Assembly (NCBI RefSeq): GCF_030540765.1
Contig: NZ_JAUOEL010000002.1
Coordinates: 186,001-250,000 of the forward strand
Length of the DNA stretch: 64,000 nucleotides
Origin: Flavivirga jejuensis
GTDB lineage: Bacteria > Bacteroidota > Bacteroidia > Flavobacteriales > Flavobacteriaceae
Direction: 5' to 3'
The translations under genes and the position numbers were made by a program. The notes beneath the pieces were generated by a model. The model saw nothing but the letters and a program-made list of their open reading frames with translations. It was not told the DNA's origin and ran no database searches. Below, in pieces: positions 1 through 8,066 of the stretch (its first letter is position 1; the number at the start of each line of letters is the position of its first letter).

Positions 1-118
1 GTCGTAAGCTTCGCTTATATCTTCGAACAAAATATATTTTGTTTTCGATAGCCTTCTGAATGACACCCGTATTACGTCATTTTATACGTTAGTTAAAATT
101 TTTAACACAGGTCTCAGA
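1..118 (-). repeat. Dispersed palindromic repeat, copy A (cut by window edge)
   Basis: This is the reverse-strand copy of the repeat family found at 11.6, 12.9, 27.0, 31.9, 43.0 and 63.2 kb. It contains the ACAAAATATATTTTGT palindrome module, the TTCTGAATGACACCCG joint, the TTACGTCATTT module and the AAAATTTTTAACACAGGTCT end. The left part is missing because the window begins here. The similarity to the other copies was read by eye and is near identical over most of this length. Confidence 0.85.
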
Positions 119-153
119 CTGACATTTAGCCTTAACTTAATGGCATTAACCGA

Positions 154-258
154 CAGGCAGACTTGTTACTTTTCTTTGGACGAGCAAAGAAATCGAAGAT
201 TCATGAATTCCTATTTATCAAATAAGATTTGTGAACTAAAAGTAAATAATAAATATAA
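154..258 (+). repeat. About 105-bp repeat, inverted partner of 9306-9408
   Basis: The sequence from CAGGCAGACTTGTTACTTTT to the AAATAATAAATATAAA end is matched almost base for base on the opposite strand at 9306-9408. No coding sense is apparent. With its partner it forms an inverted pair enclosing about 9 kb. Confidence 0.85.
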
Positions 259-325
259 ATAAAATGTGGGAACACCATAGTTGTAGGCAGGAGAAAAAAT
301 GTCCCCTTTAAATATTATAAAAAGT

Positions 326-356
326 AACAGCCCTGAATTTTGTATTCAGGGCTGTT
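326..356 (-). terminator. Intrinsic terminator after the DUF4198-like gene
   Basis: A perfect 12-bp stem (ACAGCCCTGAAT / ATTCAGGGCTGT) with a 5-nt loop lies just past the stop codon of the gene ending at 392. On the minus strand it is followed by a T-rich stretch (TTACTTTTT). The plus strand also has TTTT after it, so it might act in both directions. Confidence 0.8.
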
Positions 357-391
357 TTGTACAATTACAGAGAATTTTTAGACAACTAACT

Positions 392-1108
392 CTATAAAAT
401 ACAATACGTTGCGCAATGCCAAATAAATTGATATGCTTTTCCTTTATATGCGCCTGGCTCTTCTTCCTTAGTGGTTGTTTCTATAATGTATTTTGTTTTC
501 CAAGGGCGTTTAAATGATACCAATCCATTTTCGTCGGTTTCTAAAGTTTTAGACCATAGATCCTCAACAAAAACTTTTACTTCATTTTTTGCAAGCGGTT
601 TATCTTTGTATAGCACTTGAAGCTGTACTTCTTTTTCATTTTTAGAAACATCTTTAATAGTAATGCCTTGGCTGTTTAAGGCTTTTGTTTGTCCTTCAAT
701 ATGACCAACAGCTACCTTTGCAATAGCGTGATAATGGGTTTTAAAAATGCCAAAATCGTATTTTGTATAATCGATAACGTCAATTTTATCATTATCTAAA
801 ATTACCGTGTATGTTCCATTTGTAGATGGTGTAAAAGTTCCTAGATAATAATTCTCTTTTGGAGTTACTTCTATTTGTGTTTTATTCCCTTTAGCATCAA
901 CGAGCCAGAGTTTAAAATCTTTAACTTTTGGAAAGGCTTCTCCTTTTATTTCTTCGATAACACCATACGTATATTCGCCAAAATAAACTTTTACCTCTTG
1001 TTCTTTACCTATATTCCCATTTGGGTTGGTCTCAACCCATAAATAATGTGCAAAACTCTGGGTTATTACAAATAATAATAGGGCGCATGTTAAAATTGAT
1101 TTTTTCAT
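392..1108 (-). CDS. DUF4198-like exported protein (nickel/cobalt-uptake-type periplasmic domain)
   Basis: About 238 aa when started at the ATG at 1108, which gives a good signal peptide (MKKSILTCALLLFVITQSFA, then HYLWVE). A TTG 21 bases upstream would only add basic residues. Mature proteins of this type begin with a histidine-containing strand (HYLWVE) and have two beta-sandwich halves; the second half here (KDKPLAKNEVKVFVEDLW...ETDENGLVSFKRPW) looks like an Ig-like peptidase-regulatory fold. DUF4198 proteins are often found beside metal and TonB transport genes. It lies 120 bp downstream of the siderophore-type receptor on the same strand, so a shared operon is likely. The substrate is not known; a metal-related periplasmic role is inferred from context. 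Confidence 0.7.
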   Translation of the reverse strand: MKKSILTCALLLFVITQSFAHYLWVETNPNGNIGKEQEVKVYFGEYTYGVIEEIKGEAFPKVKDFKLWLVDAKGNKTQIEVTPKENYYLGTFTPSTNGTYTVILDNDKIDVIDYTKYDFGIFKTHYHAIAKVAVGHIEGQTKALNSQGITIKDVSKNEKEVQLQVLYKDKPLAKNEVKVFVEDLWSKTLETDENGLVSFKRPWKTKYIIETTTKEEEPGAYKGKAYQFIWHCATYCIL

Positions 1109-1228
1109 TTTTCTTTTTTTTAATTGCAAAACAGCCTCCTTTATAAGAAGGCTGCATATGCTTTAATTAAACTAAACTAACTAAACTAACTAACTTGAAA
1201 TAATTCAAATATAAAATATTGACGTGCT

Positions 1229-3577
1229 TTAAAATTTATAGGTCAACGTTATTCTACCATTAATTCCTGGTTCAGACTGCCAGTATAAATAATTACCATA
1301 ATTGGCTCCAGAGTACAGATAGTCATTTAAAATATTATTAACGTTTGCTTGTATTCTAAATTTGCTATTTTGCCATGATAAAGCACCATCCATTCTAAAG
1401 TAATCTGGTAAATCACTTTGATTATCGGCATTCCATGTCCACGTAGAGCGATCTACTTGATATTGATACCCTAATGAAACGCCAATACCTTTTAATTTTG
1501 AACTTGTAGGAACGTTGTAATTTAACCATCCATTGGTTACATGTTTACTGTGTCCTGATACTTTTGTACCTATATTATTTGGATTGGCATCTTTGGTTAT
1601 TTCAACATTAGTATTAGCATAATTTAAAACAATATTAATGTCTTTTGTAATTTCCCCTTGAAGATCAAATTCGATACCTTTTGATTGTATTTCACCTAAT
1701 TGAATAGAAAAATTAGTGTTTTCGGGATCTGCAACCAACACATTTTCTTTCGTGATTTGAAAAGCTCCAAGCGATGCTTTTAATTTTCCGTTGAAGAATG
1801 TTTTTTTAATACCTCCTTCAATATCGTTAGCTTCTTCAGGGTCGAATGTTTCCCCGACTGCGCTTACTCCAAAATTTGCCAAAAATGATTGATCGTATAA
1901 AGCATATGCCTTTAAAGTTGGAGTCACATCAACACTTAAACCTATTCTTGGTGTAAATTTAGTGTCCTTTTCATCTTTATTAACTGTAGATAAATTAGTA
2001 TATCTTCCTGCAAGTGTCAGTCTTATTTTGTTTTCAAAAAAGCCTATTTCATCCTGAAAATAAACGGCTTTATTTGAAAATCCACTATAAGGTTCTTCAC
2101 CTTCTCTAACTCTAATATTTACAGAACGGTCAAATACGGGTACTTCTGTATTTCCATAAACGGGATTGTATATGTTAAATGGCTGGTTTACATCAATGAC
2201 AGCTGATTGAAAAAAATCTGCATAGTATTCTTTTTCAGTAAAATCGAAACCACCAAGAATTTTATGGCTTAAGCTTCCTGTAGAAAAATGACCATTTACA
2301 TAACTTTGAAAATATTTACCAAGTGATAAAGCATCCCATATACCTATATATCTTACAGCATCTCCTGTATCTTGGTCGAAACTCCATATCCAGGTAGAGT
2401 TTCCTACTTGATCGTATCTTAAATAAGACCACTGCGCTTCAAAACTCCAATTTTTTGAAAATTCATGTCTGAAATTTGTAAAAATACTTACTTCATTAAT
2501 ATCTGTAGCTGGGTAATTAGTATCAGTATACTTAAAATCTCTATCTAAACTACCATACCCATCCTCCACTGGAGCAAAAACATAAGCCGATCCTATAAAA
2601 CTTTCAGCGTTTTGTAAATTTAATTCAGTAGTTATCGAAGTGTTATCAGAAAAATTATAAGTTAATGCAGGAGCTATACCAAAACGTTCTGCCTTTTCAT
2701 TGCCTCTATGGGTATCTCCTGTATGGTACATCCCATTCAAACGAAACAATAATTTACCATCTTTAGTTATTTTCCCTCCTAAATCGACAGTCGCTCTATA
2801 CGTATCAAAACTACCCGCCATAAAAGATACTTGTCCTACTTTATTTAGCGTAGGCTTTTTGGTAACTACATTATAAAACCCACCTGGTTGTCCAGAAGAC
2901 ATCATAAATCCAGAAGGTCCTTTTACAAATTCTATACGTTCTACAGTACTCATGTCTTCTGCTAAAGGCCCCCAGGTATCGGAGAAATTTATACCATTTC
3001 TAAAAGCAGGCAATCTAAAACCTCTCATATTAATACGTGCAAAATGCCCCCAATGCTCTAACATCGTTACACCACTTACGTTTCGTATTACACCGTCCAT
3101 CATACTTGTTACTTGTTGATCTATAAGTAAATCACCACTTATAACTTGTACATTCTGTGGCAGATTTACAATTTCGGTTTTTATACGAAGTGACCTAGAA
3201 GGTTTTTTAATATTGTATTTATTTACTTTATGTCCTTGTACAACAACCTCTTCTAGTTTCTCTTGGGTTTTGCTTAGAATAACTGTTGGAACATGAGTTG
3301 TTTGGTTACTAACCACCGAAACCGAAATTTCCTGAGATTTATAACCAACAAAAGTAACTATAAGAGTATACGTTCCTTCTTTAATTTTTTCAATGGAGTA
3401 TGTACCAGAACCATTTGTCATGGTGCCTTTGTTAGTTTTTTTAATTGTAACATTAGCTTCTGAGATTTCTTTGCCTTCTTTAGACAAAACCTTTCCTACA
3501 ATCTTTCCTGTTTGTCCATATAAGACTGCTGTCATAGAAAAAAGAATCATAAATGGTAATAGTAATTTTTTAATCAT
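1229..3577 (-). CDS. TonB-dependent siderophore receptor with N-terminal carboxypeptidase-regulatory-like domain
   Basis: 782 aa. A signal peptide ends near VLYGQ, followed by a CarboxypepD_reg-like domain at about residues 24-110 (GKIVGKVLSKEGKEI...), a plug domain at about 130-240 (VQVISGDLLIDQQV...GVSGVTMLEHWG-like segment, FVKGPSGFMM.SGQPGG) and a 22-strand-type barrel ending in aromatic YKF. The plug motifs FVKGP and QPGG and the barrel phrase TPTLKAYALYDQSF are typical of the FhuA/FecA siderophore-receptor group rather than SusC. It would import a ferric chelate across the outer membrane using TonB. It is divergent from an AraC regulator at 3700, and the 122-bp gap holds a phased direct repeat; AraC-type control of siderophore receptors is well known (PchR type). 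The actual ligand cannot be read from the sequence. Confidence 0.92.
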   Translation of the reverse strand: MIKKLLLPFMILFSMTAVLYGQTGKIVGKVLSKEGKEISEANVTIKKTNKGTMTNGSGTYSIEKIKEGTYTLIVTFVGYKSQEISVSVVSNQTTHVPTVILSKTQEKLEEVVVQGHKVNKYNIKKPSRSLRIKTEIVNLPQNVQVISGDLLIDQQVTSMMDGVIRNVSGVTMLEHWGHFARINMRGFRLPAFRNGINFSDTWGPLAEDMSTVERIEFVKGPSGFMMSSGQPGGFYNVVTKKPTLNKVGQVSFMAGSFDTYRATVDLGGKITKDGKLLFRLNGMYHTGDTHRGNEKAERFGIAPALTYNFSDNTSITTELNLQNAESFIGSAYVFAPVEDGYGSLDRDFKYTDTNYPATDINEVSIFTNFRHEFSKNWSFEAQWSYLRYDQVGNSTWIWSFDQDTGDAVRYIGIWDALSLGKYFQSYVNGHFSTGSLSHKILGGFDFTEKEYYADFFQSAVIDVNQPFNIYNPVYGNTEVPVFDRSVNIRVREGEEPYSGFSNKAVYFQDEIGFFENKIRLTLAGRYTNLSTVNKDEKDTKFTPRIGLSVDVTPTLKAYALYDQSFLANFGVSAVGETFDPEEANDIEGGIKKTFFNGKLKASLGAFQITKENVLVADPENTNFSIQLGEIQSKGIEFDLQGEITKDINIVLNYANTNVEITKDANPNNIGTKVSGHSKHVTNGWLNYNVPTSSKLKGIGVSLGYQYQVDRSTWTWNADNQSDLPDYFRMDGALSWQNSKFRIQANVNNILNDYLYSGANYGNYLYWQSEPGINGRITLTYKF

Positions 3578-3616
3578 TATTTTTGTTATTTATATTTAGT
3601 CTAAATAAATTTAATG

Positions 3617-3624
3617 CAAAAATA
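3617..3624 (-). promoter_or_regulatory. Candidate -7 box of the siderophore receptor promoter
   Basis: On the minus strand this reads TATTTTTG, a match to the Bacteroidota -7 consensus TAnnTTTG, about 40 bases before the receptor start codon. No TTTG -33 box is visible at the usual distance, which fits a promoter that needs an activator. Read by eye only. Confidence 0.5.
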
Positions 3625-3646
3625 GAATGGTTTTTTAGAATTAAAT

Positions 3647-3675
3647 GACGTGATTTAAATAAAAAAAGACGTGAT
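3647..3675. promoter_or_regulatory. Phased direct repeat GACGTGAT (candidate AraC-family operator)
   Basis: GACGTGAT occurs at 3647-3654 and again at 3668-3675, start to start 21 bp, i.e. two helical turns. Paired direct half-sites with this spacing are the usual target of AraC-family activators. The site lies between the receptor gene and the araC-type gene, immediately upstream of the candidate -7 box of the receptor. Confidence 0.6.
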
Positions 3676-3699
3676 AACAAAAACTGTTAGTTTATAGAT

Positions 3700-4662
3700 T
3701 TGGAAACATTAAAAACAAATTTTGAAGATGCTATTACCGAGGAGCTTAATACTACTAAATATAATGGTTTTACCAAAATAGAATATCGTATATCCCCTCA
3801 ATTTGGAAGAGGAATCATTATTGAATTACATTTAAATAATATTGTGATATCTATAAGCAAATTTATTTTAAACCAGGATCTGACGGTTAAGAACCAAGCT
3901 GAAAAGCATAGCATTCAGCTCGCTTTTTTACTTGAGGGCGAAAAAATTATTCGAATTAATTCAGACGATAAGGAACTCCCCTTTGAAAGTCAAGAATCTT
4001 ATATGGCATCTATTAGTCCACATAAAGGTTATAATAGAATATCTGGAGAAAAACCTTTTAAGGAAATTAAAATATCATTATCAAAACAATTCCTATCTCT
4101 ACATGGATTAGACAACCAAGTTATATTTAAAAAAATTACCGACGCTAATTTAATCATTCCAATTACCAACGATTTATTTTCTGTGCTTTCAGACTTAGAA
4201 ACAAAAAAGATAAAGGGTATTTCTCAAAAAATATATTTAGAAGCTAAAGTGTTGGAAATTTTGGCTATTCAAATTGATAATTATAAAAATAGAAACGTTC
4301 TAAGCTTAAATCTAAAAAACAATAAACACTTAAAAAAGTTATTTATTCTTAAGCAATTTTTACAAACCAATTTAGATAAAAACTATACCATACCCATGTT
4401 GGTTAAACATATAGGAGTTAATGAAAATCTATTAAGAAGCGAATTTAAAAGGGTATTTAACTGCACCATTTCTGAGTATTTTACGAAAAAAAAGATGAAT
4501 AAGGCTAAACATTTACTGGAGAATACCGAATTACCTATTTACGAAATCTCGGAAAACGTTGGTTATAAAAACGCCACCCACTTTAGTGCTGCCTTTAAAA
4601 GATTTTATAACGAAACTCCTAAGGAATTTAGAATTAAAATTTGCACAGAAAATTCAAATTAA
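3700..4662 (+). CDS. AraC-family transcriptional regulator
   Basis: 320 aa from a TTG start; there is no in-frame ATG near the 5' end, so the start is uncertain by some codons. The C-terminal ~100 residues form the double helix-turn-helix: VKHIGVNENLLRSEFKRVF, then MNKAKHLLENTELPIYEISE and VGYKNATHFSAAFKRFYNET, then PKEFR. The N-terminal ~200 residues are an unassigned sensor part resembling the PchR-type regulators that bind ferric chelates. It is divergent from the siderophore-type receptor, with a phased direct repeat between them, so it probably activates that receptor in response to its ligand. The specific ligand is unknown. Confidence 0.88.
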   Translation: METLKTNFEDAITEELNTTKYNGFTKIEYRISPQFGRGIIIELHLNNIVISISKFILNQDLTVKNQAEKHSIQLAFLLEGEKIIRINSDDKELPFESQESYMASISPHKGYNRISGEKPFKEIKISLSKQFLSLHGLDNQVIFKKITDANLIIPITNDLFSVLSDLETKKIKGISQKIYLEAKVLEILAIQIDNYKNRNVLSLNLKNNKHLKKLFILKQFLQTNLDKNYTIPMLVKHIGVNENLLRSEFKRVFNCTISEYFTKKKMNKAKHLLENTELPIYEISENVGYKNATHFSAAFKRFYNETPKEFRIKICTENSN

Positions 4663-4713
4663 AACGATTATATTTGAAAGAGAAGTAAACGTAATTGCGT
4701 TTTTATTATAGTT
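4636..4713 (+). repeat. Segment duplicated at 6123-6200
   Basis: About 78 bp including the last codons of the AraC gene and the DNA after it (AAATTTGCACAGAAAATTC ... TATTTGAAAGAGAAGTAAAC ... GTAATTGCG) are repeated with few changes at 6123-6200. Both copies lie a short distance before a gene for an exported protein. Confidence 0.75.
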
Positions 4714-4763
4714 ACCTCTTATATTAAGTCCGAAAAATTGCCCTATCCATAAATCATAACAAG

Positions 4764-5750
4764 ATGCTCCAATATAGAATTACTTTAGTTGGGCTATTAC
4801 TTAGCATAATGGTACCAAAACAAATTTTGGCTCAAGAAATTAGTGGTAGATTAGTGACGCCCTCTTTAAATCACCATCTATCTACATCAAAGATAATTGA
4901 TTTAGACACCTGTTTACTACAACAATCAGCATTTTGGTACGCTAAAGCAAAAGTAGAAGTGTTTCTTAGCAATCATGCAGACTCCTTATTCTCACAAACA
5001 ACTACAGATTCTTTGGGGTATTTTCGAGCTAAAATTCCAAGATATGAAAAATGTTATATAAAAATAGAAGGAGCCTCCTCGCAATGGGGTGAAAAGCATT
5101 TACCGCTATATATCCAAAATGTTAAGCAGAATTACAACATGAAAATTCCGTTTGTTCCTTTTTTAAGAAACACCATGACCTTAGGCGAGTATGTTTATGT
5201 CAAACAAAAAAGAAAGTTTCCTTTTCAGAAAAAGCGATGGAAAGCTGTCCATAATCCCCCAGAAATGAGAGATCCTTACAAGTCAGGTAAGTACACTTTT
5301 AGGTACAAAGCTAACCAATGTATACTAACTAAGACTCAAAAAGGGTCTGAGATAGATTTTTCTATACTGGCACATGATGAGATTAAATCCTACTTAAAAC
5401 GTACTGACTCTATATATACTTCTCAAGGACTCACTATTAATTATCAAACACTTACACTTCAACAACGTTTTCCAGGAGGGGAAGTCATATTTCAGAAATT
5501 TATAGATAAATATAGAAAATTACCTCAAAAAATACCTAAGGACACAGTAACTTATCAAGTCAAGGTATCTTTAATAGAGCGTAGTGGTAGCATAATTTAT
5601 CCTATTATATCAAAATCACACGATCCATGGCATGATAAAGAGGCATTACGGTTAATTGGTATGATGCCAAAGCTTACCCCAAAGCGTTCTCGTGATCCTG
5701 TCTCAAGACAGCTATTGGTTGCTGATATCAATTTTTCATATCCTAAGTGA
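4764..5750 (+). CDS. Exported protein of unknown function with a TonB-C-terminal-like tail
   Basis: 328 aa. An N-terminal signal peptide (MLQYRITLVGLLLSIMVPKQ, cleavage near ILAQ) is followed by a peptidase-regulatory-like beta domain (AKVEVFLSNHADSL...TTDSLGYFRAKIPRYEKCY) and then a basic middle. The last ~75 residues (VTYQVKVSLIERSGSIIYPI, then HDKEALRLIGMMPKLTPKRS) follow the layout of the TonB C-terminal domain as used in Bacteroidota energy-transducer-like proteins. No transmembrane anchor other than the signal is seen, so it would not be a classical TonB. It follows the araC-type gene on the same strand at a distance of about 100 bp. The function is unknown; the tail assignment is an inference. 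Confidence 0.5.
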   Translation: MLQYRITLVGLLLSIMVPKQILAQEISGRLVTPSLNHHLSTSKIIDLDTCLLQQSAFWYAKAKVEVFLSNHADSLFSQTTTDSLGYFRAKIPRYEKCYIKIEGASSQWGEKHLPLYIQNVKQNYNMKIPFVPFLRNTMTLGEYVYVKQKRKFPFQKKRWKAVHNPPEMRDPYKSGKYTFRYKANQCILTKTQKGSEIDFSILAHDEIKSYLKRTDSIYTSQGLTINYQTLTLQQRFPGGEVIFQKFIDKYRKLPQKIPKDTVTYQVKVSLIERSGSIIYPIISKSHDPWHDKEALRLIGMMPKLTPKRSRDPVSRQLLVADINFSYPK

Positions 5751-6215
5751 CTATTCATGCTAAAAAAAACGAGAAATAATAACGGGTTACATTTTCAAAG
5801 TTTGGACATTCTAAGATAATCCATTATCAGTATAAAAGTTCTGCTAAGAAAATTATATCAGGTGAGTCAAGAACGACTATGACTGAATTGACAAAACAAA
5901 GTTTGATAAAAACCCGAGTTTGACGTAAGGAAAATGAGTCAAAGTCTTATATATACCCTAATTTAATTGCAGTAAAAAATCAATGGAATAAATAGTACAC
6001 ATTATCTCTTAAACACGCGTCTATAATCACGAATAACGACAACTACTTTAGAACTAAATATTACAATTGAAATACTTCTAACTCCATTCTGCTTGAGGTA
6101 TAAAATAAGATCATCAAGTTTGGAAATTTGCACATAAAATTCGTATTAAAACTATTATATTTGAAAGATAAATAAACGTAATTGCGGTTATACTTTAGTT
6201 CCAATAATTAAAAAA
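5751..6215. other. Gene-free stretch, 465 bp
   Basis: No coding region of convincing length was seen. The last 90 bases hold a copy of the 4636-4713 segment and a leader shared with the gene at 7087. The rest is AT-rich and contains no recognisable RNA or mobile element. Confidence 0.6.
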
Positions 6216-6218
6216 ATG
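6123..6218 (+). repeat. Duplicated leader before the SH3 gene
   Basis: The first ~78 bases copy 4636-4713. The final ~30 bases (TATACTTTAGTTCCAATAAT, then an A-run, then ATG) recur almost exactly before the next gene at 7060-7089. The three neighbouring exported-protein genes are therefore preceded by overlapping copies of related leader DNA. Confidence 0.75.
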
Positions 6219-7016
6219 AAAAGACTTCTACTAATAATATTTTTAGTTTCAAAAATTGGTTTTGGACAAGACACCAAATACTTATATGAAAACTATGAAT
6301 TCAAAAATGGTGAAATAGTCTATATGTTTGGTAACGATGTTAAACTTCGAGATCAACCGAATACGGAATCTATTGTACTATCTCTTTTAAAAATCGGCAA
6401 TGAAGTAGAGATAATTGAAAAAACGGACAACACAATGTTATTTGACGGAATTGAATCACCTTGGTATAAGGTAAAAGCCCAAGATAAAATTGGATTTGTA
6501 TTGGGTGCCTTAATTTCAATGGATAAAGCAATTTTTAGCAATCTAACTTACTTGATATCCTTAAAAAAGGATGGTTCAAATTTGTTTTTAAAAACAAGAC
6601 TTCTCGAAAACGATAAAGAATATATAGAAAATATTTCACAACTTTTAACTGATGAATTTTCAATAAAAGCTAGCGGAAATAAAGGGCTTGACAGTATAAA
6701 AAGTGTCTTTGAGATTGATTATTTAGCAGAGTCTTGCGGAGTGAATGGAGGTGGGATTTATTTATTCTTTGACGGTAATGAATTAGTAAAAGCGATTGAT
6801 TATACCCAAGTAGCTGATGCCGACTTGTACTGGCTTGTCGAAGAGTACATCTTTCCAAAAGATAAGGACGGAAAAAAAGGGAAGATTTTATATAAGAAAG
6901 AAATTGGAGAAACAAAAGAATATGAAACTGAATGGGTTGAGATTAAATTAACTCAACGAATTTTGGAATGGGATGGGAAGCAAATTTTTCCAAACATAGA
7001 AACCGAAGAAAATTAA
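6216..7016 (+). CDS. Exported SH3-domain protein of unknown function
   Basis: 266 aa. A short signal peptide (MKRLLLIIFLVSKIGFGQ) is followed by a bacterial SH3-type domain at about residues 30-105: GNDVKLRDQPNTESIVLSLL, then EVEIIEKTD, then SPWYKVKAQDKIGFVLGAL. The remaining ~160 residues are an unassigned alpha/beta region with no catalytic motif that I recognise. SH3b domains in exported proteins often bind peptidoglycan or serve as adaptors. The gene stands alone with its own leader, 70 bp before the next gene. Confidence 0.65.
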   Translation: MKRLLLIIFLVSKIGFGQDTKYLYENYEFKNGEIVYMFGNDVKLRDQPNTESIVLSLLKIGNEVEIIEKTDNTMLFDGIESPWYKVKAQDKIGFVLGALISMDKAIFSNLTYLISLKKDGSNLFLKTRLLENDKEYIENISQLLTDEFSIKASGNKGLDSIKSVFEIDYLAESCGVNGGGIYLFFDGNELVKAIDYTQVADADLYWLVEEYIFPKDKDGKKGKILYKKEIGETKEYETEWVEIKLTQRILEWDGKQIFPNIETEEN

Positions 7017-7059
7017 ATAACGTTTACCAAAGATGTATAAAAACAATAACTCAAGATTT

Positions 7060-7089
7060 ATACTTTAGTTCCAATAATTAAAAAAAATG
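7060..7089 (+). repeat. Repeated leader before the TraB/ChaN-like gene
   Basis: Same 30-base block (TATACTTTAGTTCCAATAAT plus A-run and ATG) as at 6189-6218. A TA-CTTTAG stretch within it is a weak match to a -7 box, so the block could carry a duplicated promoter or leader. Confidence 0.65.
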
Positions 7090-7917
7090 AAAAAAATCAC
7101 ATTAGCTTTACTAACATTAATAACATTTTTTTCTTGTAGAACAGAGAAGAAAACAGAGAGCACCACTGAAATTATAGTTATTGGAACTCAACATAAACCT
7201 GTACCTAATTTTAATTCGGAGACTCTTTTTAATATATTAGAAAATATAAAACCAGATTTTATATTACATGAACGAGACTCCTCCTCTTTTAATTCAGAGT
7301 TTAAATTTATAAAAACTCCCACTGAAAATGAAGGAATGGCTTCTTCAAAATATATCAAAAAACATCCTACTACACAATTAAGACCATACGAGTTTGAAAA
7401 TAGAAATCAATATAGAATAGATAAAGGAATGCGACCAACTGATAGATTAACACTAAAATTAGTTGATAGCTTGTATAAAGCTGATTTATTAACAACATTA
7501 GAAGCAGACATTTTTAAAACTTACAAAGATGCTTTAGAGCCCTTAAAAATAATCGCTGCAAAAAGTCCTGAAGCTTGGAATAACGCTACAGCAGATAGCT
7601 TATGTGAAAATCGACAATTTCACCAATATCAAATGGTTCCAAAAATCACTAATGCACGAAAGGAATTTGCCAATAGATTTTTAACAAAACCGAATGGCGA
7701 AAAAATAAGTTACAGAGATGGGTATCAACTTTGGGCCAATTTTTGGGATTTAAGAAACCAAACGATGGCAAAAAACATAATGACAATTGCTAAACAAAAC
7801 AAAGGAAAAAAAATTGTTGTATTATGTGGTTTTATGCATAGGTATTATATTTTAAAGGAACTGAAAAGACTAACCAAAAACAAGAATATTATACTAAAAG
7901 AATTTTACAAAAAATGA
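7087..7917 (+). CDS. Lipoprotein, DUF5694/TraB-like hydrolase-fold protein
   Basis: 276 aa. A lipoprotein signal (MKKITLALLTLITFFSC, lipobox cysteine at residue 17) is followed by a domain beginning EIIVIGTQHKPVPNFNSETL. That phrase and the later IKPDFILHERDSS and IVVLCGFMHRYYILKELKRL have the layout of TraB/PrgY/ChaN-like proteins (beta-strand, G-x-x-H, later E and G-x-x-H). The family is thought to contain metal-dependent hydrolases, but the activity here is not known. It sits in a row of single exported-protein genes with duplicated leaders. DUF5694 is my closest recollection of the family. Confidence 0.5.
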   Translation: MKKITLALLTLITFFSCRTEKKTESTTEIIVIGTQHKPVPNFNSETLFNILENIKPDFILHERDSSSFNSEFKFIKTPTENEGMASSKYIKKHPTTQLRPYEFENRNQYRIDKGMRPTDRLTLKLVDSLYKADLLTTLEADIFKTYKDALEPLKIIAAKSPEAWNNATADSLCENRQFHQYQMVPKITNARKEFANRFLTKPNGEKISYRDGYQLWANFWDLRNQTMAKNIMTIAKQNKGKKIVVLCGFMHRYYILKELKRLTKNKNIILKEFYKK

Positions 7918-8026
7918 AATTTTTGCTATAAAGCATAGTTTTTAATAACGAACTCATGCTGATTTTTTTGTTGGTTGTAAACATTAATATGAAATCTTTT
8001 TAACTCAAATAGTCTAGTTTTTTGAC

Positions 8027-8034
8027 TACATTTG
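8027..8034 (+). promoter_or_regulatory. Candidate -7 box before the secreted lyase-like gene
   Basis: TACATTTG matches TAnnTTTG, 33 bases before the ATG. It runs directly into the tandem TTGGT-NN-ACCAA palindromes, so a bound repressor would occlude the promoter. Confidence 0.55.
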
Positions 8035-8056
8035 GTAAACCAAATTGGTCAACCAA
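8031..8056. promoter_or_regulatory. Tandem palindromic operator TTGGT-NN-ACCAA
   Basis: Two adjacent palindromes, TTTGGTAAACCAAA (8030-8043) and TTGGTCAACCAA (8045-8056), lie between the -7 box and the ATG at 8067. Arms TTGGT/ACCAA with a 2-nt centre resemble FadR-type GntR sites (TGGT-N-ACCA). A third, less complete copy lies upstream of susC at 18111-18126. Confidence 0.65.
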
Positions 8057-8066
8057 ATAAATAATT

